From the NCBI GenBank assembly GCA_900553315.1, contig USCW01000119.1, positions 1 to 5,600 on the forward strand: a stretch of 5,600 nt of DNA. Direction: 5' to 3'. Below the pieces are notes generated by a model that was not told the origin of the DNA, made no database searches, and was given only the letters and a program-made list of their open reading frames with translations. The position numbers and the translations under genes were made by a program. Source of the stretch: an uncultured Eubacteriales bacterium. GTDB lineage: Bacteria; Bacillota; Clostridia; Christensenellales; Aristaeellaceae. Positions 1-5,478 of the stretch are shown here, one piece after another (the first letter of the stretch is position 1; every line of letters begins with the position of its first letter).

Positions 1-9
1 GGAGGGAGC

Positions 10-49
10 GCGAGGGAGGGGCTTCTCTCAGAGAAGCCGCCTCCCTCGC
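10..49. repeat. Palindromic intergenic repeat, copy 1 (long stem-loop)
   Basis: The arms 10-28 and 30-49 pair as a 10-bp outer stem (GCGAGGGAGG with CCTCCCTCGC), one bulged G at 39, and a 9-bp inner arm GGCTTCTCT/AGAGAAGCC around position 29 (the innermost pairs must open to form a loop). The inner arm is identical to that of the palindrome at 86-126, so the two are copies of one repeat type. It lies downstream of the minus-strand peptidase operon and has no T tract on either side, so a simple intrinsic terminator is unlikely. A dispersed REP-like element or an mRNA 3'-end stabiliser is the better guess. Confidence 0.75.
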
Positions 50-50
50 A

Positions 51-70
51 CCCCCGTCGTCCCCCATCGT
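51..70. repeat. 10-bp tandem repeat CCCCCRTCGT, two copies
   Basis: CCCCCGTCGT (51-60) is followed directly by CCCCCATCGT (61-70), matching at 9 of 10 positions. It sits between the two palindromes. Its C runs could pair with the G run at 80-84. No function can be assigned. Confidence 0.5.
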
Positions 71-85
71 CTCTTCGGAGGGGGC

Positions 86-126
86 CCGGGGGAGGGGCTT
101 CTCTGCAAGAGAAGCCTCTCCCCCGG
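86..126. repeat. Palindromic intergenic repeat, copy 2 (19-bp stem-loop)
   Basis: Arms 86-104 and 108-126 form a 19-bp stem with one G-T wobble (95/117) and a GCA loop (105-107). The inner arm GGCTTCTCT/AGAGAAGCC is shared with the repeat at 10-49. On the minus strand it begins about 6 nt after the stop codon of the last M42 gene, so it would form at the 3' end of that operon's transcript. The base of the stem is followed by C-rich sequence, not a U tract, so classical Rho-independent termination is not well supported. It may instead halt or protect the 3' end. Confidence 0.8.
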
Positions 127-132
127 AGTACC

Positions 133-1122
133 TCACTCCTCGAAATAAGCCTTCAATAGCTTGACGGCGGATTCCATGTCGCGGAGATCGATGGTTTCGA
201 GAGCGGAGTGAACATAGCGGCAGGGAATAGAGAGGGTGCAGACCGGAATGCCGCCGCGGGAGGTCTGCATCGCACCCGCGTCCGTGCCGCCAAAGGCCAG
301 CACCTCACGCTGATAGGGAATGTTGTGCTTTTCTGCCAAGGCCATCAAGCGGTCACGAAGCGGCGGGTTCGAAATGCTCGCGCTGTCCATCACCTTTACC
401 GCAACACCCTTGCCCAAGCTGACCGCAGGCTGCGTCACCTCGGGCGTGTCGCCCCACGCCGTCACGTCCAGTGCAATGCCCACGTCCGGCTCCATGGCAA
501 AGGACGCAACCTTCGCGCCGCGGCAGCCAACCTCCTCCTGCACGGAGAATACGCCGATCACCGTATCCTTGCACGCGCCCAGCTCCAGCAGCGTCGCCAG
601 CAGCACCGCGCAGGCGCTGCGGTCATCCATGGCAGGACTCGCCACGCGATGCTCACCCAAGCGCACCACATTCGGCGCATACACCGCAACGTCACCCAGC
701 TGTACCTTGCGGCGCGCATCCGCCTCGTCCTCTGCGCCAATGTCAATGAACAGGTGCTTCATGGCGCGGCTCTCGCCGGGCTTCAGGGGCTGGCTCACCA
801 CTACGCCCTCCATGCCGTTGCCAAACACCACATGACGGTACTGGTTGCTGTCCGCACTCACGCCGCCCACGCTGGTCACGCGCAGCACGCCCTGCTTCTC
901 AAAGCCCGTCACAATAAAGCCGATATGATCCATGTGGGCGCTGAGCATGATCTTCTTGCCGTTGGGGTTCGTACCCTTCTTCACCACGATCAGATTGCCC
1001 ATCGCGTCCACCGTCATGCTGTCCACATGCCCGGTCAGCTCCCGCTGGATGACCTCCGTCACCTCGGTCTCGTTACCGGAGGGACCGTAAGGCTTCAGCA
1101 CCTTCTTCAAAAGCTCAAACAT
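133..1122 (-). CDS. M42 family metallo-aminopeptidase (third gene of operon)
   Basis: This is a 329-residue protein of the normal length for the M42 (FrvX/YsdC/TET) family, cytoplasmic dinuclear-metal aminopeptidases that remove N-terminal residues from short peptides and often form tetrahedral dodecamers. The whole metal site is visible: H63 in AHMD, the D166-D167 pair in AMDDR, E196-E197 in VQEEVG (general base plus metal ligand), D219 in ALDV and H305 in RYVHS. The family loop GGTDAG is at 278-283. There is no signal peptide or membrane segment. The ATG at 1122 follows AAAGGAAG (1131-1138) with 8 nt spacing. It is the last of three tandem M42 genes, 36 bp after the previous stop, with no promoter seen in that gap, so it is probably cotranscribed. 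The substrate (for example glutamyl/aspartyl versus broad specificity) cannot be read from the sequence. Confidence 0.95.
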   Translation of the reverse strand: MFELLKKVLKPYGPSGNETEVTEVIQRELTGHVDSMTVDAMGNLIVVKKGTNPNGKKIMLSAHMDHIGFIVTGFEKQGVLRVTSVGGVSADSNQYRHVVFGNGMEGVVVSQPLKPGESRAMKHLFIDIGAEDEADARRKVQLGDVAVYAPNVVRLGEHRVASPAMDDRSACAVLLATLLELGACKDTVIGVFSVQEEVGCRGAKVASFAMEPDVGIALDVTAWGDTPEVTQPAVSLGKGVAVKVMDSASISNPPLRDRLMALAEKHNIPYQREVLAFGGTDAGAMQTSRGGIPVCTLSIPCRYVHSALETIDLRDMESAVKLLKAYFEE

Positions 1123-1158
1123 GGCTATAACTTCCTTTCATTACATTCGTATTCCGGC

Positions 1159-2169
1159 TCACAGCGTCTTCAAAAGCGCCTGTACCAAGGCCAACTGGGC
1201 GTCCACGTCGCTCAGCTTGCACACAGAGGACGGGCTGTGGATCGACCGGCAGGGCACCGACAGTACCAACGTAGGCACACCCGCCCGGGCCAGTTGAATC
1301 TCCCCCGCGTCGTTGCCGCCGCTGACCGAACCCTTAACTTGACAGGCGATCCCCTGCTCCTCGCCCAGCCGCAGCGCCTTTTGGAACAGGCTCCGATTGC
1401 CGATGGAGCTGCGATCCATAAACGATACCGCAACACCCGCACCGACCTTGCAGACCTGCTCAGGCTCCGGCACATTGCCCAAGTCGTTGCAGGTGGTGCC
1501 CTCCAGCACAATGCCCATATCCGGCTCCTGCGCAAAGGCGGCGCCCTTCGCGCCGCGGCAGCCGACCTCCTCCTCGGAGGTAAACACCGCCACCACCGTG
1601 CAGGGATACTCCTCCCTCAGCACGCGCAGCAGGTTATAGCAGCCCACGCGGTCGTCCAGCGCCTTGGCCGATACGCAGCCCTCGCCGAACTCCACATAGT
1701 CCGTGTCGAAGGTGATGTACGTACCCTTGGGGCACTTGGCCTCGGCCTCCGCCTTATCCTTCGCGCCGATGTCCACATAAATATCGTCATAGCTCAGGAC
1801 GTGCTTGCGGTCCTCTGCCGTTTGCAGGTGAATCGCCATCGCGCCGATCACGCCGGGAATCGCCTCATCGCCGCACAAGACCCGCTTGCTGATAACCACG
1901 CGGGAATCCACGCCGCCCACCGGCAGCGTCCGCAGGAAGCCCTCCTCCGTCGCGTTGGCAACAAGCAGACCTACCTCGTCCATATGCGCGGCTACCATGA
2001 CACGCGGCGCGTCCGCACCCTTCGTGCCCTGCTTCACCACGACCACGTTGCCCATGCGATCCAGCTGAGGATCAAGCCCCATGTCCTTGAGTTCCGCCAA
2101 CAGCGCCCGGCGAATGGGCTGTTCATGACCGCTGGGAGCCCGCAACTCCGTCAATGTTTTCAGATCCAT
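1159..2169 (-). CDS. M42 family metallo-aminopeptidase (second gene of operon)
   Basis: This is a 336-residue, full-length M42 peptidase. Metal-site residues are H62 in AHMDE, D172-D173 in KALDDR, E200-E201 in EEEVG, and H311 in RSIHS. The position that is Asp in the two neighbours is Glu here (E223 in LEGTT), a substitution I recall as tolerated in part of the family. The Gly-rich loop reads GGNDAG (284-289). The central segment 85-155 corresponds to the inserted dimerisation/PDZ-like domain typical of M42. Its ATG lies inside the end of the upstream gene: the two reading frames overlap by 10 bp (2160-2169), which suggests translational coupling. A GGGAGG site (2177-2182) lies 7 nt before the ATG, within the upstream coding sequence. 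It is predicted to be cytoplasmic. The exact peptide preference is unknown. Confidence 0.95.
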   Translation of the reverse strand: MDLKTLTELRAPSGHEQPIRRALLAELKDMGLDPQLDRMGNVVVVKQGTKGADAPRVMVAAHMDEVGLLVANATEEGFLRTLPVGGVDSRVVISKRVLCGDEAIPGVIGAMAIHLQTAEDRKHVLSYDDIYVDIGAKDKAEAEAKCPKGTYITFDTDYVEFGEGCVSAKALDDRVGCYNLLRVLREEYPCTVVAVFTSEEEVGCRGAKGAAFAQEPDMGIVLEGTTCNDLGNVPEPEQVCKVGAGVAVSFMDRSSIGNRSLFQKALRLGEEQGIACQVKGSVSGGNDAGEIQLARAGVPTLVLSVPCRSIHSPSSVCKLSDVDAQLALVQALLKTL

Positions 2170-3197
2170 AGGTCATCCTCCCATCCCGCGTCCAGCTCGC
2201 TGAGATAATGCGCCAGCAGACGACTTCCCTCGCGCAGCGCCTCCAAGTCGATGGTCTCCACCGAGGTGTGCATATACTTCAGCGGCAGCGACAACAGCAC
2301 CGACGGCACGCCCGCCCGAGCCAGTCCCGCCCAGTCCAGATCGGTATAGGTGCGGCGCTCCGCAGCGGTAATCTGCAGCTTCACATGATGCGCCTTCGCG
2401 CAGTTTTGCAGCCGTTCCAGCAGCTTGGGCTGAATATACGGGCCCACGCTGGCCGCGAGGCTGTCCAAGTCCACCGTGGTATTCGGACGGCTCCCGGGGA
2501 TCGTGGCGTGATCCACGTCGATGGCGATCGCCAGATCGGGATCAATATGGAAGGCCGCCGTCTTTGCGCCCTGCGAACCAATCTCCTCCTGCGTGGAGCC
2601 GACGAAGTACACGTCCGCATCGCACTTGAGACCCTTCAGCCGCTCCGCCGTCGCCAGCAGCATGGTCACACAAGCCCGGTCGTCCATGGTCTTGGAGGCG
2701 AACTGGCCGTTCAGCAGCGGCGTAGCAGGCACATTGAACGTTACCAAATCGCCCACATGCACCAGCTCCCGCACCTTCTCCGCCGGGTAGCCCACGTCCA
2801 CATAAAGATCCTTCCGGTCATAATTCTTCGACCGATCCTCCGCGCTCATCAGGTGCGGCGGCATCGCGCCGATGGTGCCGAACAGCCGCTCCTTTCCATG
2901 TACCCACACCCGGCTGGCCGGCAGAATACGGGGGTCCACACCGCCCACGTTACCAAGGCGCAGACTCCCGTCGTCCTCGATGGCCGTGACCATCAGGCTG
3001 ATTTCATCCATATGAGCAAAAAGCGCGACACGCGGTCCCGTGCCCTTCTTATGGGCGATAACGTTGAACAGATTGTCCACCGTCACCTCGTCCACAAGGG
3101 GCCGGAACTGCTCCGCGAAATATTCCGCCACCTGCATTTCCTGACCGCTGGGGCCGACCTTTGCCGCCGCCTCGGTCAGAATTTTCTGCATATCCAT
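2160..3197 (-). CDS. M42 family metallo-aminopeptidase, divergent loop (first gene of operon)
   Basis: This 345-residue M42 peptidase is the promoter-proximal gene of the operon. Metal-site residues are intact: H62 in AHMDE, D172-D173 in TMDDR, E204-E205 in TQEEIG, D227 in AIDVDH and H310 in KYMHTS. It differs from its neighbours in two nearby places. The usual GGTDA loop reads TYTDLD (283-288), and the residue before the final Tyr-x-His is Lys (K308) instead of Arg. It also has an acidic C-terminal tail (about 334-345, ending DDLWI) beyond the usual end. The ATG at 3197 is chosen over the internal Met3 because AAAGGAGG (3205-3212) stands 7 nt upstream of it. A promoter lies directly upstream. 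It should act on peptides in the cytoplasm, and the altered loop suggests a different substrate range from the other two. Confidence 0.94.
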   Translation of the reverse strand: MDMQKILTEAAAKVGPSGQEMQVAEYFAEQFRPLVDEVTVDNLFNVIAHKKGTGPRVALFAHMDEISLMVTAIEDDGSLRLGNVGGVDPRILPASRVWVHGKERLFGTIGAMPPHLMSAEDRSKNYDRKDLYVDVGYPAEKVRELVHVGDLVTFNVPATPLLNGQFASKTMDDRACVTMLLATAERLKGLKCDADVYFVGSTQEEIGSQGAKTAAFHIDPDLAIAIDVDHATIPGSRPNTTVDLDSLAASVGPYIQPKLLERLQNCAKAHHVKLQITAAERRTYTDLDWAGLARAGVPSVLLSLPLKYMHTSVETIDLEALREGSRLLAHYLSELDAGWEDDLWI

Positions 3198-3229
3198 GGC
3201 TGAGCCTCCTTTGTCTGCAATATGCGTTC

Positions 3230-3257
3230 ATTATAACATATTTGGAGCTTATCGCAA
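3230..3257 (-). promoter_or_regulatory. Sigma-A-type promoter of the M42 operon
   Basis: Read on the minus strand there is a perfect TATAAT (3230-3235) and, 16 bp upstream, TTGCGA (3252-3257; 4 of 6 matches to TTGACA). Transcription would begin near 3223, giving a leader of roughly 26 nt that carries the AAAGGAGG site for the gene starting at 3197. No other promoter of this quality is seen between the three M42 genes. Confidence 0.75.
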
Positions 3258-3320
3258 GAGCTTTCCGCCGCTTGACCACGGTACCGCAGCCCCTTGACCG
3301 CATAAGGATTAGATCGATGT

Positions 3321-3349
3321 TTTTCACTGTCAGGAAACCATGCTATACT
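3321..3349 (+). promoter_or_regulatory. Extended -10 promoter of the small membrane-protein gene
   Basis: TTTTCA (3321-3326; 4 of 6) is followed after 17 bp by TATACT (3344-3349), which is preceded by TGC, an extended -10 arrangement. It points toward the ATG at 3381 and is divergent from the M42 promoter. The -10 and the sequence after it closely resemble the fba promoter (see the repeat at 3333-3373). Confidence 0.65.
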
Positions 3350-3373
3350 GAGCCGGAAACAAGCTTTACGAGG
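3333..3373 (+). repeat. Promoter-leader direct repeat, copy 1
   Basis: From TGCTATA (3341) to TTA (3368) this segment matches the fba promoter-leader (3679-3706) at 23 of 28 ungapped positions. A shared GGAAAC just upstream is offset by one base. Both copies run from the -10 box through the first transcribed bases and end in a ribosome binding site (here GAGG, 3370-3373). It may be a duplicated promoter or a shared recognition site. Confidence 0.6.
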
Positions 3374-3380
3374 AAAAGCA

Positions 3381-3587
3381 ATGCTTTTTGAGGCTTTCGG
3401 CATGGCGTTGGGCGCTCTCCTGCTGAGGACAGGCGTGGCGATTGCGCTATTGCTCGGTATGGTGCTAGGTGTCGTTCTGCTGATCGCAGGGCTCACGTAT
3501 TTAAAGGGGCGCAAGCCTACCCGGATTCCCGCAAAGCCTTTCGCGTTATCAGCATCGTCGGCGCTGTTCTGCTGGCCGGAACGCTGA
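3381..3587 (+). CDS. Small hydrophobic membrane protein, possibly frameshifted
   Basis: This is a 68-residue predicted protein that I cannot assign to a family. Residues about 8-40 are strongly hydrophobic (one long or two short membrane helices) and are followed by a basic YLKGRK segment, which would sit in the cytoplasm. The remaining 25 or so residues look unlike a natural tail. The ATG at 3381 has GAGG (3370-3373) 7 nt upstream and a promoter before that, so expression is plausible. A second hydrophobic segment with basic residues in front, RKAFRVISIVG onward, is encoded in the -1 frame and ends at TAA 3623-3625. It has no ATG, GTG or TTG start of its own. Joined at 3500-3506, the product would be 81 residues with a second membrane segment. 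The gene could thus be a frameshift-dependent protein, a decayed gene, or carry a one-base sequencing error. Confidence 0.55.
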   Translation: MLFEAFGMALGALLLRTGVAIALLLGMVLGVVLLIAGLTYLKGRKPTRIPAKPFALSASSALFCWPER

Positions 3588-3625
3588 TCGGTCTGCTGAT
3601 GCTGCGGCTGACATCGAGCCTGTAA
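3500..3625 (+). other. T TTA AAG slippery heptamer and -1 frame continuation of the small membrane gene
   Basis: In the frame of the ATG at 3381, bases 3500-3506 read T TTA AAG, which fits the X XXY YYZ pattern for -1 ribosomal slippage. A shift there passes into the frame running GGG GCG CAA and on to TAA at 3623-3625, adding 39 residues including a hydrophobic stretch of about 21. The 0 frame ends at 3585-3587. I see no obvious pseudoknot downstream, so the site is a candidate only. Loss of one base, for instance in the GGGG run at 3506-3509, would give the same picture. Confidence 0.35.
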
Positions 3626-3659
3626 AATCCTTTTGCCACAAAAATATCAAACGGATACT

Positions 3660-3687
3660 TTGCAATTACGGGGAAACGTGCTATAAT
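3660..3687 (+). promoter_or_regulatory. Extended -10 promoter of fba
   Basis: TTGCAA (3660-3665; 4 of 6) is followed after 16 bp by a perfect TATAAT (3682-3687), itself preceded by TGC. The initiation site would be near 3694, leaving a leader of about 30 nt. A strong promoter fits a highly expressed glycolytic gene. Confidence 0.8.
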
Positions 3688-3714
3688 GAGTCGAAATCAA
3701 GCCTTATAAGGAGG
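3671..3714 (+). repeat. Promoter-leader direct repeat, copy 2
   Basis: This is the partner of 3333-3373, about 338 bp downstream, again spanning the -10 box and early leader and ending in a ribosome binding site (TAAGGAGG, 3707-3714). Conservation extends past the -10 into bases such as CAAGC, which the polymerase does not need, hinting at a common origin or a shared regulator. Confidence 0.6.
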
Positions 3715-3722
3715 TTTTTCCA

Positions 3723-4652
3723 ATGGCGATTGTTACGACAAAGGAAATGTTTAAGAAGGCCTATGAAGGCGGCTACGCCATCGGCGCGTTCAACGTGAAT
3801 AACATGGAGATCATCCAGGGCATCACCGAGGGCGCGAAGATGGAGAACGCCCCTGTGATCCTGCAGGTGTCCGCGGGCGCCCGCAAGTATGCCAAGCATG
3901 TGTACCTGATGAAGATGATCGAGGCCGCTGTGGCTGACACCGATCTGCCCATCGTGGTGCATCTGGATCACGGCCCCGACTTTGAGACCTGCAAGAGCTG
4001 CATCGACGGCGGCTTCTCCTCCGTCATGATCGACGGCAGCCATCTGCCCTTCGAGGAAAACATTGCGCAGACCAAGCGCGTGGTGGAGTATGCCCATGAC
4101 CACGGCGTAGTGGTCGAGGCTGAGCTAGGCCGTCTGGCCGGCGTGGAGGACGACGTGAAGGTCTCCGCCGAGGACAGCAGCTACACCCAGCCCGACGAGG
4201 TTGAGGAATTCGTGAGCCGCACCGGCTGCGACTCTCTGGCCATCGCCATCGGCACCAGCCACGGCGCGTACAAGTTCAAGGGTGAGCCCAAGCTGCGCTT
4301 TGACATTCTGGAAGAGGTGGGCCGTCGTCTGCCCGGCTTCCCCATCGTGCTGCACGGCTCCTCCTCCGTCCCGCAGGAGTATGTCAAGATGATCAACGAG
4401 CACGGCGGCAAGATGCCCAACGCCATCGGTGTGCCCGAGGAGCAGCTGCGTCAGGCCGCCCGTCTGTCCGTCTGCAAGATCAACATCGACTCCGATCTGC
4501 GTCTGGCCATGACCGGCACTATCCGGCAGTTCATGGACGAGCATCCCGACAAGTTCGATCCCCGCGAGTACCTGAAGCCCGCCCGCGCCAACATCAAGGA
4601 GCTGGTACGCCACAAGCTGGTGGACGTGCTGGGCTGCGCTGGCAAGGCGTAA
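3723..4652 (+). CDS. fba: Class II fructose-1,6-bisphosphate aldolase
   Basis: This 309-residue protein is a zinc-dependent class II aldolase that reversibly splits fructose 1,6-bisphosphate into dihydroxyacetone phosphate and glyceraldehyde 3-phosphate in glycolysis and gluconeogenesis (cytoplasm). Catalytic D82 and zinc ligand H83 are in HLDHG. The other zinc ligands are H180 (GTSHG) and H211 (LHGSSS). E134 is in the VEAELG motif. Phosphate-binding segments are HGSSS (211-215) and NIDSD (254-258). The length matches the Bacillus/Clostridium FbaA type. A related tagatose-bisphosphate aldolase cannot be fully excluded, but no galactitol or lactose genes are nearby. The ATG at 3723 has TAAGGAGG (3707-3714) 8 nt upstream, an extended -10 promoter and a terminator right after the stop, so it is probably a single-gene transcript. 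Confidence 0.95.
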   Translation: MAIVTTKEMFKKAYEGGYAIGAFNVNNMEIIQGITEGAKMENAPVILQVSAGARKYAKHVYLMKMIEAAVADTDLPIVVHLDHGPDFETCKSCIDGGFSSVMIDGSHLPFEENIAQTKRVVEYAHDHGVVVEAELGRLAGVEDDVKVSAEDSSYTQPDEVEEFVSRTGCDSLAIAIGTSHGAYKFKGEPKLRFDILEEVGRRLPGFPIVLHGSSSVPQEYVKMINEHGGKMPNAIGVPEEQLRQAARLSVCKINIDSDLRLAMTGTIRQFMDEHPDKFDPREYLKPARANIKELVRHKLVDVLGCAGKA

Positions 4653-4662
4653 ACGACTGTAC

Positions 4663-4700
4663 AAAAAATCTCCCGGCTCCGCAGAGCCGGGGGATTTTTT
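4663..4700. terminator. Intrinsic terminator of fba, probably bidirectional
   Basis: The stem pairs AAAAAATCTCCCGGCTC (4663-4679) with GAGCCGGGGGATTTTTT (4684-4700) with one G-T wobble, around a CGCA loop. The GC-rich core is followed by six T on the plus strand and, because of the A run on the left arm, by six T on the minus strand too. It starts 10 nt after the fba stop and 34 nt beyond the stop of the convergent anti-sigma gene, so it can end both transcripts. Confidence 0.93.
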
Positions 4701-4734
4701 CAGTTGTATGCGCTGTCAAGAAAGCACCATATTG

Positions 4735-5478
4735 TTATACGACCTCTACCACGCGCCAATAGCCGTCACCGTATTTTTCCAGTTTCCAGAGTACGATATG
4801 GTCTATTGCGCCCGTACCGGTGCATGTGCTGAGGTCATCTGTCTTATCAAAGCGCTGGTATCCGTATTTGACCCACATTTTCCCGGAATCTCCGCTGAAA
4901 TGTGCCGACAGCAGGTCGATGTGATAGATGGTCAGCATTTTGCCGGCGTCCATCTCCGGAACGCAGTAACGTACCAGGGCGCCCATGGCATAGGCAGCCT
5001 CGTCCCTCGGCATCGCCAGAACATTGTTGTATATTTCCTCCTCTGAATACTCAAATACGATGTGTGCGTTGCTCAGAACAGCCTCTGCCTTGTCCTGGTC
5101 GGAATAATCTCCCTTGAACAGCAGCGCCATGCGGTCGCTGAAGGTATACTGTTCGGCAGAGCTGATGGCCGCCAGATAGTCGATGGAGTTGATCCGCAGC
5201 ATCAGCGTCACCAGCAGCACCACCGTCGCGGTGATGGCGATGGCGCACCAGGTCTGCTTCCGCAGCTTCTTTTTCAGCGTCCGCAGAACGCCGGCTTCAC
5301 CGGTGCGTTGCTCCGTGTCCGCGTCAGTGGGAGCGGACGGCTCTTCACCGGCGGACAGTGCGCGGCATTCTTTGCATGTATCCAGATGCTCTTTGACAAA
5401 GGCGGCGCTGTCCTCGCTGAGCATGCCCTCCGCATACAGCGGCAGCAGGTCGCGGACGATACTGCATTCATTTTTCAT
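4735..5478 (-). CDS. Zinc-finger (zf-HC2) membrane anti-sigma factor
   Basis: This is a 247-residue protein. The N-terminal 45 residues carry the anti-sigma zinc-binding pattern: C5, then H31-x3-C35-x2-C38 in the EHLDTCKEC segment, with the usual LLPLYAEGML helix before it. A linker rich in Glu, Ala and Thr (43-65) and a basic patch (KKKLRK, 69-74) lead into one membrane helix (about 77-94), leaving about 150 C-terminal residues outside the cell. The family binds and silences its cognate ECF sigma factor at the membrane until a signal frees it. The outer domain has no fold I recognise, so the signal is unknown. The start overlaps the sigma gene by 11 bp, and GGAGGA (5487-5492) lies 8 nt before the ATG, so coupled translation and matched amounts are likely. 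The gene converges on fba across a shared terminator. Confidence 0.88.
   Translation of the reverse strand: MKNECSIVRDLLPLYAEGMLSEDSAAFVKEHLDTCKECRALSAGEEPSAPTDADTEQRTGEAGVLRTLKKKLRKQTWCAIAITATVVLLVTLMLRINSIDYLAAISSAEQYTFSDRMALLFKGDYSDQDKAEAVLSNAHIVFEYSEEEIYNNVLAMPRDEAAYAMGALVRYCVPEMDAGKMLTIYHIDLLSAHFSGDSGKMWVKYGYQRFDKTDDLSTCTGTGAIDHIVLWKLEKYGDGYWRVVEVV

Noticed and set aside
86..126. Treating the palindrome as a standard Rho-independent terminator
   Set aside because: The stem is strong but no T run follows it on either strand, so it is listed as a repeat with possible 3'-end function.
1..132. CRISPR array from the repeated palindromes
   Set aside because: Only two imperfect copies with different outer arms and no regular spacers, and no cas genes in the window.
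208..2208. A 666-codon plus-strand open frame opposite two M42 genes
   Set aside because: It lies antisense to two genes with full catalytic motifs, and its product is a His/Arg/Ala-rich low-complexity sequence as expected from the complement of GC-rich codons. It spans the boundary between two real genes.
2208..3203. A 331-codon plus-strand open frame opposite the first M42 gene
   Set aside because: Antisense shadow with His/Arg/Gln-rich composition and no recognisable domain. It covers the start and ribosome binding site of the real gene.
3198..3230. Riboswitch or attenuator ahead of the M42 operon
   Set aside because: The leader between the predicted start and the ATG is only about 26 nt, too short for a structured sensor.
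3176..3514. Minus-strand open frame across the divergent promoter region
   Set aside because: It overlaps the M42 promoter, its ribosome binding site and the small plus-strand gene, and no family is recognisable.
4125..4664. Minus-strand open frame opposite fba
   Set aside because: Antisense shadow of a well-conserved aldolase with repetitive Gly/Val/Leu/His composition. It also runs into the terminator stem.
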